Origin: Rhodococcus sp. 06-235-1A | GTDB taxonomy: Bacteria; Actinomycetota; Actinomycetes; Mycobacteriales; Mycobacteriaceae | Reading direction: 5' to 3' | Assembly: GCF_002258785.1 (NCBI RefSeq) | Contig: NZ_NOYI01000033.1 | Coordinates: forward strand, 62,001 to 126,000 | Length of the DNA stretch: 64,000 nucleotides | Shown: positions 44,467-53,582 of the stretch, piece after piece | Numbering within the stretch: the stretch's first letter is position 1 | Layout of the letters: the number at the start of each line of letters is the position of its first letter | The notes under the pieces: model-generated | Told to the model about the DNA's origin: nothing | Databases searched by the model: none | Seen by the model: the letters and a program-made list of their open reading frames with translations, nothing else | Program-made: the position numbers and the translations under genes

Positions 44467-45288
44467 GTGTCCACAGACCACAATCGGAACGTGTTCGACA
44501 GTGCGCGGGTGGCTGCGGCGTATGTGGAGTACGCCGGTCCGACCGACGGCTTTCTCGACCGTGGGGAGGCAGCCGCTCTGGTTGCTGCGGCCTCGGGTGC
44601 TCGCGGAACGCCGGTTCTGGACGTGGGAGTCGGCAGTGGCCGAACCACGGCCCTGCTTCGGCTGATCAGCGACCAGTACGTTGCGATCGATTACGCACCG
44701 AATATGGTCGACGCCTTTCGCCGGAATTTTCCCGACCTGCAGGCGAATGTGGCCGACGCGCGCAATCTGGCAGATTTCGGGGACGGCGAGTTCGGCCTGA
44801 TTGTGTTCAGCAACAACGGAATCGACACCGTGACCCACGACGAACGGAGCCTCGTTCTCGGAGAGTTTCGCAGACTACTCACGGAGTCGGGAGTGTTGGT
44901 GTTCTCCACTCTGAATCGCAACGGACCGTCGTTCGGCGAGACCCCGTTTCAGCTGAGCCGGCCGACCCAGCGTTTCAGATTTTCACCGAGGCGGGCCGTG
45001 ACAGCCGTCGGAAGACGGCTGCTCGACCCTGCCGGTGTCGTTCGCAGCGTGAGGAATTGGTGGTCGGCCAGATCCCGCATCGACGATCGTGGATCCTGGG
45101 CGCTCGCCCCTCTCGCTGCACACGACTTCGCGCCGTTCATGCACTTCACCACCATCTCGGACGTGCGGACTCTGGTTACGGACGCCGGGTTCACGATCGA
45201 CGAGATATTCGCCGACGACGGGTCGATGGTGCCGCCCGACGCTCCGGACAGTACGGCGGACAATTTCACGATTGTCGCGCGCAAGTAA
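44467..45288 (+). CDS. Class I SAM-dependent methyltransferase
   Basis: A 273-residue methyltransferase with VLDVGVGSGRTTALL (SAM motif I, about residue 58), the acidic YAPNMV motif and FGLIVFSNNGID. The substrate is unknown. The GTG start follows GGAGGTG. It converges with the SRPBCC genes. Confidence 0.88.
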   Translation: MSTDHNRNVFDSARVAAAYVEYAGPTDGFLDRGEAAALVAAASGARGTPVLDVGVGSGRTTALLRLISDQYVAIDYAPNMVDAFRRNFPDLQANVADARNLADFGDGEFGLIVFSNNGIDTVTHDERSLVLGEFRRLLTESGVLVFSTLNRNGPSFGETPFQLSRPTQRFRFSPRRAVTAVGRRLLDPAGVVRSVRNWWSARSRIDDRGSWALAPLAAHDFAPFMHFTTISDVRTLVTDAGFTIDEIFADDGSMVPPDAPDSTADNFTIVARK

Positions 45289-45292
45289 GCCG

Positions 45293-45733
45293 TCAGTTCA
45301 GCCGCTCGAGCGCCTCGGTCATCTTCTCCACGGTGTCCGGCGCGACCTTCGCCTCGAAACCCGCTTTCAGGAACGGACCGGCAACCTTTGCGGCACCGTT
45401 GAATTCGACGTGAGCGTGATAGTCGATACGGGTCGAGAGCGGACCCTCAGCCGTCAGCGTGATGTCGTCGACGCTGGTGGCCGTCTTGTTCTCACCTTCG
45501 AGCACGAGGTGATTCTGCTCGTCGGTGACCAGTGTGTAGGTCAGCTCCGTGGTGATCCCGAACAACTTCGAGACGTTGTGCCACTGTGTCCCGACGGCGA
45601 CCGGGCCGTCGGAAAGCTGAGTGCAGCTCTGGGTTCCGGGATCCCACGACGGTGCATTGGAAAAATCGCGAAGAAATGCGGCCGCCTTCTCCAGCGGAAC
45701 AGCGGCGGTGAAGGTGCGAGTGACGTCGACCAT
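45293..45733 (-). CDS. SRPBCC family (polyketide cyclase/dehydrase-like) protein
   Basis: A 146-residue START/Bet v1-like fold protein opening DVTRTFTAAVPLEKAAAFLRDF. Such proteins bind hydrophobic ligands. A GGAAAG ribosome site precedes the ATG. It follows a second SRPBCC gene by 25 bp. Confidence 0.85.
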   Translation of the reverse strand: MVDVTRTFTAAVPLEKAAAFLRDFSNAPSWDPGTQSCTQLSDGPVAVGTQWHNVSKLFGITTELTYTLVTDEQNHLVLEGENKTATSVDDITLTAEGPLSTRIDYHAHVEFNGAAKVAGPFLKAGFEAKVAPDTVEKMTEALERLN

Positions 45734-45758
45734 GAGAGTTCTTTCCTGTCGTTGGGGT

Positions 45759-46226
45759 TCAGTCTTCGAGCGGGACGCCGAGGTGTTCGGCGAGCCGGCG
45801 CATAGTGCCGACGATCTGGTCCTCGGTCACCCGCGGAAACCCGGCCATCTTCCGAAACTCCGGATCGGTGACGCGCGACCAGTCGTACACCTGAGTCAAC
45901 GCTGTCCGGTCGTCGGCGATCTCCTCGAGCTCCCAGGACCATCGCGTCCCGCGGGGGTCGATGCCTTGGCGATTGGGGATCCAGCCGATGCGCCGGTCCT
46001 GCTCGAACACGAAGACGGTGTTCTCCATGACGTACTCGCCGAGTTCCGGCTGGTACATGTCCATCGTGAAGGTGTCGCCGACCGCGCCCAGCGGCATCGG
46101 GTCGATCGCGCCTCGCAGCATTTCCGAGCCGTCGACCGCGGCCTGAACCTCGGGATTGGCCAGTGCGGTGAACACCGAGGCGGCGGGAGCATCGATCACG
46201 CGGCGAACGGTCAACTGGTCGGTCAT
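45759..46226 (-). CDS. SRPBCC family protein
   Basis: A 155-residue Bet v1-like protein starting [19 protein letters not shown]. The fold is clear from the N-terminal strand/helix pattern and the [14 protein letters not shown] segment. The start is ATG 46226 with AAAGTGAG upstream; a GTG nine bases further is possible. It forms a two-gene unit with the SRPBCC gene at 45293. Confidence 0.85.
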   Translation of the reverse strand: MTDQLTVRRVIDAPAASVFTALANPEVQAAVDGSEMLRGAIDPMPLGAVGDTFTMDMYQPELGEYVMENTVFVFEQDRRIGWIPNRQGIDPRGTRWSWELEEIADDRTALTQVYDWSRVTDPEFRKMAGFPRVTEDQIVGTMRRLAEHLGVPLED

Positions 46227-46432
46227 GGGGCTCACTTTCGGTTGTTTACGCTGGCTACGGAGTTACCCCGTCGGGGTGGAAAGAAACTTCGATCGCCGTT
46301 TTTGCCTCCTCGTCCGTTTTGCATCGCAGTGGACACAGCGACGAAACACGACCGCCACGTCGCGTTCGTACAGTCGCCGGGTCGGACTCCGCAAAATCCA
46401 GCTGCGGAGCAGCACCTTGTCAAGGGGTAGCC

Positions 46433-48613
46433 ATGAGTGGAAATACCGTCCGCCTGCAGGCGATCAAGGACGTCGAGGCGTATGTACCGCCTGCGGTCAG
46501 CTTCGTCGGCGACGAGAAGCCGGGCGAGATCTTCGGTGAGAACGTCTTCAGCAAGGTCGTCATGCAGAAGCGTCTTCCCAAATCGGTCTACAAGTCGGTG
46601 ATGGCGACGATCGACAAAGGAAAGAAGCTCGACCCGATGGTCGCCGACGCGGTGGCGTCGGCGATGAAGGATTGGGCCCTCGAGAAGGGTGCGACGCACT
46701 ACGCGCACGTTTTCTACCCGCTCACCGGGTTGACGGCCGAGAAGCACGACAGCTTCTTCGATCCCGTCGGTGACGGCAGTGCACTCGCCGAATTCGCAGG
46801 CAAGACGCTGATCCAGGGCGAGCCCGACGCGTCGAGCTTCCCCAACGGCGGTCTGCGCAACACGTTCGAGGCTCGTGGGTATACCGGCTGGGACGTCACC
46901 AGCCCGGCGTACGTGCTCGAGAACCCGAACGGCAACACCCTCTGCATCCCGACGGTCTTCGTCTCGATGACCGGTGAAGCACTCGACCACAAGACGCCGC
47001 TGCTGCGTTCTCAGCAGGCCATGGGCGGGCACGCCGAACGCATTCTGAAGCTGTTCGGGCACGAGAACATCGAGAACATCGTCTCGTTCTGTGGTCCTGA
47101 GCAGGAGTACTTCCTCGTCGACCGACACTTCTTCCTGGCCCGGCCCGACCTGCTCAACGCGGGCCGCACCCTGTTCGGCTCGAAGCCGCCCAAGGGCCAG
47201 GAATTCGACGACCACTACTTCGGAGCCATTCCCGAGCGCGTGCTCGGCTTCATGATGGACACCGAGCGTGAGCTGTTCAAGCTCGGCATCCCGGCCAAGA
47301 CGCGGCACAACGAGGTCGCTCCAGGACAGTTCGAGATCGCGCCGATGTTCGAGCGCGGCAACATCGCGGCCGATCACCAGCAGCTGCTGATGACGACGTT
47401 CAAGACCATCGCCAAGAAGCACGGCATGGAGTGTCTGTTCCACGAGAAGCCGTTCGAGGGCGTCAACGGCTCGGGCAAGCACGTCAACTTCTCGCTCGGC
47501 AACTCCGAACTCGGATCGCTGCTGGTGCCCGGCGACAACCCGCACGACAACGCGCAGTTCCTGGTCTTCTGCGCAGCCGTCATCCGCGCGGTACACAAGT
47601 ACGGCGGTCTGCTGCGCGCCTCGGTGGCCTCGGCGACCAACGATCACCGTCTCGGCGCGAACGAGGCCCCGCCCGCGATCATCTCGATCTTCCTCGGCGA
47701 TCAGCTGGCCGACGTGTTCGACCAGATCGCCAAGGGTGCGGCCACCTCCTCGAAGGGCAAGGGCACCATGATGATCGGTGCCGACACCCTGCCCGTGCTA
47801 CCGACCGACCCCGGCGACCGCAACCGCACCAGCCCGTTCGCGTTCACCGGCAACAGGTTCGAGTTCCGCGCCCCCGGCTCGATGCAGACCGTCAACGGCC
47901 CGATGGTCACGATCAACACGATCATGGCCGAGGCACTCGATTACATGGCGACCAATCTCGAGGCCGCCGTCGCTGACGGCACCGAATTCGACACCGCCGT
48001 GCAGAACCTGCTGACGGAGATCATCACCGAACACGGTGCAGTGGTGTTCAACGGTGACGGCTACTCCGACAACTGGCAGATCGAGGCCGAGGCACGTGGT
48101 CTACCGAACCTGCGTACGACGCTCGACGCGTTGCCGGAGCTGATCTCGGACTCGGCCATGGAGCTGTTCGAGAAGTACAAGGTGTTCAATCACCGAGAGA
48201 TGCACTCGCGCTACGAGATCGGACTCGAGCAGTATGCGCTGACGGTGTTCGTCGAAGCGCGGTTGACGCTGGAGATGGGGCAGACGTCCGTCCTGCCCGC
48301 AGCGGTGCGTTACCAGACCGAGCTGGCACAGAACGTCAGCGCACTCAAGGGCGCAGGCGTCGACGATGTGGACATGACTGCGCTGCAGGCCGTCTCGGCT
48401 CCACTGTCGGAGCTGCGCGCAGCGCTGGCGATGTTGAAGGCCGCTCTCGAAGCCGACCCCGGCGGCGAGGCCCTCGCCGAGGCCACCCACGCCAAGGACG
48501 AACTGCTGCCCGCGATGGCCGCCGTTCGAGCCGCGGCGGACACCCTGGAAGCAATGGTGGCCGACGATCTCTGGCCGCTGCCGACCTATCAGGAGATGCT
48601 CTACATCCTGTGA
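46433..48613 (+). CDS. glnN: Glutamine synthetase type III
   Basis: A 726-residue enzyme of the GSIII class, which differs from GSI and GSII in length and motifs. Typical blocks are the N-terminal [38 protein letters not shown]-type segment, [14 protein letters not shown] (metal Glu), [28 protein letters not shown], and [20 protein letters not shown] (ATP/glutamate). It makes glutamine from glutamate and ammonia. GSIII is best known from Bacteroides and cyanobacteria and is less common in actinobacteria, which usually rely on GSI. The 206-bp upstream region has an ACCCCG/CGGGGT stem but no clear GlnR box. Confidence 0.93.
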   Translation: MSGNTVRLQAIKDVEAYVPPAVSFVGDEKPGEIFGENVFSKVVMQKRLPKSVYKSVMATIDKGKKLDPMVADAVASAMKDWALEKGATHYAHVFYPLTGLTAEKHDSFFDPVGDGSALAEFAGKTLIQGEPDASSFPNGGLRNTFEARGYTGWDVTSPAYVLENPNGNTLCIPTVFVSMTGEALDHKTPLLRSQQAMGGHAERILKLFGHENIENIVSFCGPEQEYFLVDRHFFLARPDLLNAGRTLFGSKPPKGQEFDDHYFGAIPERVLGFMMDTERELFKLGIPAKTRHNEVAPGQFEIAPMFERGNIAADHQQLLMTTFKTIAKKHGMECLFHEKPFEGVNGSGKHVNFSLGNSELGSLLVPGDNPHDNAQFLVFCAAVIRAVHKYGGLLRASVASATNDHRLGANEAPPAIISIFLGDQLADVFDQIAKGAATSSKGKGTMMIGADTLPVLPTDPGDRNRTSPFAFTGNRFEFRAPGSMQTVNGPMVTINTIMAEALDYMATNLEAAVADGTEFDTAVQNLLTEIITEHGAVVFNGDGYSDNWQIEAEARGLPNLRTTLDALPELISDSAMELFEKYKVFNHREMHSRYEIGLEQYALTVFVEARLTLEMGQTSVLPAAVRYQTELAQNVSALKGAGVDDVDMTALQAVSAPLSELRAALAMLKAALEADPGGEALAEATHAKDELLPAMAAVRAAADTLEAMVADDLWPLPTYQEMLYIL

Positions 48614-48670
48614 GTGCGCTCCACGCAGTGGTGTGGCTGTGTCCCCTCTGGGGGACTCGGCCACACCACT
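48611..48670 (+). terminator. Hairpin repeat / terminator of glnN, copy 1
   Basis: Begins with the glnN stop codon TGAGTGCGCTCC. The main stem is AGTGGTGTGGC (48627-48637) with GCCACACCACT (48660-48670), with an inner GTCCCC/GGGGAC stem. A related element on the other strand ends the tctA-like gene. Confidence 0.8.
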
Positions 48671-48769
48671 ACGTGAGCAATGTCTCGGATCGGAATAGCT
48701 TCGTGGAACTCTGGCGTTTCGAGTGACCAGTGGCAAAGACTGTGCACGCACTCGTGAGGAGAGAGATCC

Positions 48770-49843
48770 ATGAAGTTGTTTTCCCCGTTGGCGCTCGGTG
48801 ACCTGAAGCTCGACAACCGGTTGGTGATGGCACCGCTCACGCGGGTGCGTTCCGGGAAGGACGGCGTGCCGGGTCCGCTGGTGGTCGAGCACTACAAGCA
48901 GCGCGCATCGCTGGGTCTGATCGTCAGTGAAGGCACCTACCCGAGCCACGCGGGCCAGGGCTTTCCAGGTCAGCCGGGCCTGGTGACGGACGAGCAGATC
49001 GAGGGTTGGCGCAACGTTGCCGACGCGGTGCACGCCGATGGCGGACTGATCGTCGCGCAGGTCATGCACGCCGGTCGGGTGACCCACGAGGCGACGACGG
49101 GTGGCCGCGAGGTCGTCGGGCCCAGCGCCATCGCCATCGAGGGGGAGACTCACACGTACGAGGGCAAGAAGGCGTATCCCACCCCGCGCGCGCTGCGAGA
49201 GGACGAACTGCCCTCGGTGATTGCCGATTTCGTACAGGCATCGAAGAACGCGATTGCCGCCGGGATGGACGGCGTCGAGATTCACGGTGCCAACGGTTAC
49301 CTGCTGCACGAGTTCCTCTCGCCCGCATCGAACCAGCGGGACGACGCATACGGCGGCTCGCCGGAGAACCGTGCCCGCTTCGTGGCCGAGGTGGTCGAGG
49401 CAGTGGTCGCGGCCCTCGGAGCAGGCAAGGTGGGAATTCGTATCTCACCCGAGCACAACATTCAGGATGCCCTCGAGACGAACGCCGACGATGTGCGTGC
49501 CACCTACCGCGCGTTGGTCGACCGAATTGCTCCGCTGGGCCTGGCGTATCTCAGCGTGCTGCACAAGGATCCGGCCGGTGAGCTGGTTCAGGATCTGCGG
49601 CAGGCGTTCGACGGCTCGGTGCTGGTCAACAGCGGCTTCGGTGAGATCACCAGCCGCGACGAGGCACTCTCGCTCCTGGACAACGGAATCGGCGACGCCG
49701 TCGTCGTCGGACGTCCGGCGATCGCCAACCCCGACCTCGCCTACCGCTGGCGCGAGGATCTGCCGTTGAACGAGCCCGATCAGAGCACGTTCTACTCCGA
49801 GGGTGCGAAGGGCTACACGGACTACCCGGCGTTGCAGCACTGA
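48770..49843 (+). CDS. Old yellow enzyme family ene-reductase (NemA-like)
   Basis: A 357-residue FMN enzyme. Diagnostic OYE features are NRLVMAPLTRVRS near the N-terminus, HGANGYLLHEFLSPASNQR (the His-x-x-Asn that holds the substrate), and the phosphate-binding VLVNSGFGEIT/AVVVGRPAIANP blocks. It would reduce activated alkenes or nitro compounds with NAD(P)H. It lies between two hairpin repeats, on its own. Confidence 0.92.
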   Translation: MKLFSPLALGDLKLDNRLVMAPLTRVRSGKDGVPGPLVVEHYKQRASLGLIVSEGTYPSHAGQGFPGQPGLVTDEQIEGWRNVADAVHADGGLIVAQVMHAGRVTHEATTGGREVVGPSAIAIEGETHTYEGKKAYPTPRALREDELPSVIADFVQASKNAIAAGMDGVEIHGANGYLLHEFLSPASNQRDDAYGGSPENRARFVAEVVEAVVAALGAGKVGIRISPEHNIQDALETNADDVRATYRALVDRIAPLGLAYLSVLHKDPAGELVQDLRQAFDGSVLVNSGFGEITSRDEALSLLDNGIGDAVVVGRPAIANPDLAYRWREDLPLNEPDQSTFYSEGAKGYTDYPALQH

Positions 49844-49917
49844 GAGTGCCTGCGGCAGTGGTGTGATTGGGTACCCCAGAGGGTTTTCAACCACACCACT
49901 GCGCGGAGCGCACTCAG
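49841..49917. terminator. Bidirectional hairpin repeat, copy 2, between the OYE and tctA genes
   Basis: The stem GCAGTGGTGTG (49855-49865) pairs with CACACCACTGC (49892-49902). The ends carry the stop codons of both convergent genes. Read on the minus strand it starts TGAGTGCGCTCC, as copy 1 does after glnN. Confidence 0.8.
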
Positions 49918-51419
49918 AAGTCGGCGGTCTTGCGGGCCCTGATCTTGCTGACGATCGAGAACAGGACGGCGATGATCATCAGTGCGTAGAGCACGATGGT
50001 GATCCCGCTGCTGACCAGGATCGACGGGTCGCCCTCGCTGACGGCCAGCGCGCGTCTGAGCGATTCCTCGGCAAGTGGGCCGAGGATCACCGCGATCAAC
50101 ACCGGTGCGAGCGGAATCTCGTAGCGCCGCATCATGAATCCGACGATGCCGAGCCCGAGCATGAACATCAGGTCCACGATCGACGCACTGGACGCGTAGA
50201 CGCCGAGGGCAGCGAACACCGAGATTCCGGCGTAGAGGTAGTTCTTGGGGATCTTCAGCAGTTGGGCCCACAACGGTGCGAACGGCAGGTTGAGGATCAG
50301 CAGCACGATCATCGCCAGAAAGAGGCTGGCCAGCAGGGCCCAGACGATGTCGCCGCTGCGCTCGAACAGGAGCGGTCCGGGTTGCATACCGTACTGCTGG
50401 AAGGCCGCCAGCATGATCGCCGCCGTGGCGGACGTCGGTAGGCCCAGGGCCAGCAATGCGCCCATGGCCGTTCCGGCTGTGGAGTTTCCGGCTGCCTCGG
50501 GTCCTGCCACGCCACGAATGGCACCCTTGCCGAACATCGGCTTGTCCCGCTTACGATCGAGCCGACGCTCGGTGCCGTAGGCCAGGAAGCTCGGCACCTC
50601 GGCACCGCCCGCTGGGATGACGCCGAACGGAACACCGAATGCCGTCCCGCGCAGCCAGGCCGGGAGTGCTTCGCGGAACTCGGCTTTGCTCAGCCACGGC
50701 CGCCCCTGCGACTTGATCAACGACCGATCCTCGGGCCGTCCGATCTTCGACGCGATATGGATGACCTCACCGAGGGCGAGCATCGCCACGGTGATGACGA
50801 CGATGTGGATGCCGTCGAACAGGGCCGGCACTTCGAAGGTGAATCGTGAAGCGCCCGAGGGTCCGTCGATACCGATGACCGCCAGGGTGAGGCCGATGAG
50901 CAAGGCGGTCAGACCCTTGAGGGCGGAGTCCGAGACCACCGCCGACGTCGCGATGAACGCGAACACCGCCAGGGCGAGATATTCGGCGGGTCCGAAGTTG
51001 GTCGCCAATGCCGCAAGTGTCGGGGCGAAGAACACGACCAGGGTCGTGGCGATCATGCCACCGATGAACGACGCGATGGCCGAGGTCGCCAAAGCCTGTG
51101 GGGCGCGGCCGTTCTTGGCCATTCGATGTCCCTCGAACGTACCGGCGATGGCGGTGCTGTTGCCGGGGGTGTTCATCAGGATGCCCGAGATGGAATCGCC
51201 GAACAGGCCACCGAAATACACTCCGGCGAACATGATCAGGGCAGCGGTGGGGTCGAGGGTGAAGGTGACCGGCAACAGCAGGGCCACCGCCATGGCCGAG
51301 CCGAGACCGGGCAGGACGCCCACGGCGGTGCCGAGCAACGCGCCGACGAACACCCACACCAGGTTCATCGGAGTCAGCGCGGTGCCGAACCCGTCGAGAA
51401 GATTGCTCAATGAATCCAT
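49914..51419 (-). CDS. tctA: Tripartite tricarboxylate transporter large permease (TctA)
   Basis: A 501-residue membrane protein with about 11-12 spans and the TctA motif GVLPGLGSAMAVALLLP near residue 35, plus VFGVPPGG-like segments (AFGVPFGVIPAGGAEVPSF) and the central GLPTSATAAI. It is the large channel subunit. It is 16 bp after TctB. Confidence 0.92.
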   Translation of the reverse strand: MDSLSNLLDGFGTALTPMNLVWVFVGALLGTAVGVLPGLGSAMAVALLLPVTFTLDPTAALIMFAGVYFGGLFGDSISGILMNTPGNSTAIAGTFEGHRMAKNGRAPQALATSAIASFIGGMIATTLVVFFAPTLAALATNFGPAEYLALAVFAFIATSAVVSDSALKGLTALLIGLTLAVIGIDGPSGASRFTFEVPALFDGIHIVVITVAMLALGEVIHIASKIGRPEDRSLIKSQGRPWLSKAEFREALPAWLRGTAFGVPFGVIPAGGAEVPSFLAYGTERRLDRKRDKPMFGKGAIRGVAGPEAAGNSTAGTAMGALLALGLPTSATAAIMLAAFQQYGMQPGPLLFERSGDIVWALLASLFLAMIVLLILNLPFAPLWAQLLKIPKNYLYAGISVFAALGVYASSASIVDLMFMLGLGIVGFMMRRYEIPLAPVLIAVILGPLAEESLRRALAVSEGDPSILVSSGITIVLYALMIIAVLFSIVSKIRARKTADF

Positions 51420-51435
51420 CGGAAATTCAGCTCCG

Positions 51436-51966
51436 TCAGAAGATCTGGGCGAGGACGCCGCCGGGCAGGGTCAGGCCGAGGCCCGCGGAGAATACGATCT
51501 GAACGGCACTCGAGACCAGCAGTGCGACCGCCGCGTCGAACACGTAACGGCGACCACCCAATCCGATCGACACGCCCCAGAACAACAGCGCTCCGGCAAG
51601 TACCCAGCCGAGCGGGTCGAGCATTGCGATGAACAAGGCCACCGATCCGACGGTGATGGACAGGGTGCGCCAGTTGCTGACGGTGCCGGTGTGCGGCTTC
51701 CCGTCGGCGTCTACTCCACGGTCGATCACGTCGGGCTTGACCATCAATTGAATGGTGACCAACAGGGCGACCACGAAACAGCCGCCGGCGACGATGGCCG
51801 GAAAGACCTGCGGCCCAGGGGAGGTGGCGGTGGGTGGAACTTCCATGGTGACGGTTCCGTAGACCAGGAACGCTCCCAGTGCGACGAGCAATGCGGGAAC
51901 GATCAGTCCACTGCGGCCCGTCCAGAACGATCGGGATGTGTCCGTGTCGGTGGTCGTCGTTGTCAT
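51436..51966 (-). CDS. tctB: Tripartite tricarboxylate transporter small subunit (TctB)
   Basis: A 176-residue membrane protein with four spans, the DUF1468 pattern, and PGPQVFPAIVAGG near residue 50. It starts within ATGA shared with the tctC stop. The Thr-rich N-terminus is short and soluble. Confidence 0.88.
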   Translation of the reverse strand: MTTTTTDTDTSRSFWTGRSGLIVPALLVALGAFLVYGTVTMEVPPTATSPGPQVFPAIVAGGCFVVALLVTIQLMVKPDVIDRGVDADGKPHTGTVSNWRTLSITVGSVALFIAMLDPLGWVLAGALLFWGVSIGLGGRRYVFDAAVALLVSSAVQIVFSAGLGLTLPGGVLAQIF

Positions 51967-52952
51967 ACCAGCCCCAACTCTTCGAGAATTCCGGTGATGC
52001 GTGCCTGTTCGACGTCGAGGAACTCTCCGAATTCGTCTCCCGTGACCACCGACTCTTTCCAGCGGTTGCGTTCGACGGCCGTCGCCCACTGCTCGGTCTC
52101 GACCATCTCGGTGACGATGTCGACGAGAGTCTGCCGGTCCTCGTCCGAGATTCCCGGCGGCGCAACGATTCCGCGCCAGTTCACGAGGTCGACGTTGTAG
52201 CCCTGTTCGATGAAGGTGTCCACGTCGAATCCCTCGAGCGGCTCGGGCGCGGCCACGGCGAGTGCACGCACGTTGCCCGCCTCGATCTGGTCGCGGAAGT
52301 CGTTGAACCCACTGACCGCCACACCGACGGTGTTCGACAGTAGTGATGTCAGTACTTCGCCGCCGCCGGAGTAGGCGATGTAATTGATTGCGGCCGGGTC
52401 GATGTCGGCTTCCTGCGCCAATTGGCCAGCCACGATGTGGTCGATTCCGCCGAGCGACCCGCCGCCGATCGGTAGGCCACCGGGGTTCGCTCGCCAGGCC
52501 TCGATCATGTCCTCGAGATTCTGGATCGGCGAGTCCTTGGGGACGACGAACACCTCGAAGTCCTCGGCGAGTTTGGCGATCGGAACGGTGTCGGCGAGGG
52601 TGGTCTCGGAGTTGTTGATCGCGATGCCGCCCAGCATCACGGTGCCGGTGATCATGACTGTGGTGGGCTGACCGCTGAGGTTCTCGAGTTGGCTCAGGCC
52701 GATGGTGCCGCCTGCACCGGGGACGTTGACGACCTGGGCGTTGTTGACGATGCCATCGCTGCGCAGCGCTTGCTGCGACTCGCGGGCGACCAGATCCCAG
52801 CCGCCGCCCGCGGCAGCCGGTGCGATCAGTGTCAGTTTTGCTCGGGCATCGGATCCGCTGGCACTGCGAGCGGCGTCGATACCCGCCACGGTCACCGCTC
52901 CCACCACCGCCAGGGCACCGACTGTTCGAAGCAATGTGGGCGGTATCGCCAT
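51963..52952 (-). CDS. tctC: Tripartite tricarboxylate transporter binding protein (TctC)
   Basis: A 329-residue exported binding protein. An N-terminal hydrophobic signal (residues 8-25) precedes LTLIAPAAAGGGWD, the TctC substrate-loop opening, and VVNVPGAGGTIGLSQL. It delivers a tricarboxylate, dicarboxylate or other carboxylate to TctAB. First in the tctC-tctB-tctA operon. Confidence 0.9.
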   Translation of the reverse strand: MAIPPTLLRTVGALAVVGAVTVAGIDAARSASGSDARAKLTLIAPAAAGGGWDLVARESQQALRSDGIVNNAQVVNVPGAGGTIGLSQLENLSGQPTTVMITGTVMLGGIAINNSETTLADTVPIAKLAEDFEVFVVPKDSPIQNLEDMIEAWRANPGGLPIGGGSLGGIDHIVAGQLAQEADIDPAAINYIAYSGGGEVLTSLLSNTVGVAVSGFNDFRDQIEAGNVRALAVAAPEPLEGFDVDTFIEQGYNVDLVNWRGIVAPPGISDEDRQTLVDIVTEMVETEQWATAVERNRWKESVVTGDEFGEFLDVEQARITGILEELGLV

Positions 52953-53069
52953 CAGAGACCTTTCGTGTGGTGAGTCACAAGCGTCAGGTTAGATACAGTT
53001 TGTCCGATTAGTCCAGTTCACAAATCTCCGAGGCTTGTCCTCGGTCGATTCGAGCAAACGGGAGACACC

Positions 53070-53462
53070 GTGTCCGAAGCGAATGCAGTGGCAGTGGCGA
53101 TGAGCAACACCCCCGAGGGGCAGGAGGCGCTGCGACGTGGTGCCGCCGAGGCCGAGCTGCGTCAGGTCCAGCTGATCGTGTTGTCCGTGGTGGATCGCGA
53201 ATCCGTATCGGCGGAGGACCGCAGCGCGGCCAAGGCCGAGGTGGAGCGAACCCTCCCCGGAGCGGTGACGATCGTGCGCGTCGAACCCGATGGCGGCGAC
53301 CCGGCCGGCGCGCTGGTCGATCTCGTGGCCGACGTCGGTGCGGGCATGGTCGTCATCGGCTCCAAGCGTCGGTCCGCGGTGGGCAAGTTCCTGATGGGCA
53401 GCACCGTGCAGCGGGTGCTCCTGGACTGCCCGGTTCCCGTACTCGTCGTGAAGGCTCCCTGA
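53070..53462 (+). CDS. Universal stress protein family, degenerate nucleotide motif
   Basis: A 130-residue UspA-fold protein: hydrophobic VAVAMSNTPEG start and VVIGSKRRSAVGKFLMGSTVQ near the end. The canonical G-x2-G-x9-G-(S/T) motif lacks its second Gly (it is Arg), so ATP binding may be weak. The GTG start follows GGGAGACACC. Single gene. Confidence 0.88.
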   Translation: MSEANAVAVAMSNTPEGQEALRRGAAEAELRQVQLIVLSVVDRESVSAEDRSAAKAEVERTLPGAVTIVRVEPDGGDPAGALVDLVADVGAGMVVIGSKRRSAVGKFLMGSTVQRVLLDCPVPVLVVKAP

Positions 53463-53582
53463 CCCGGTAGTATCGGACAAAGTTCACACCACACGACCCC
53501 GAGGAATCATGGACAGCGATAAACCCGGGCCGGACACGGCTCCCCGCACCACAGCTACTACGTGCGAGGCGGTGTCCGGCGA

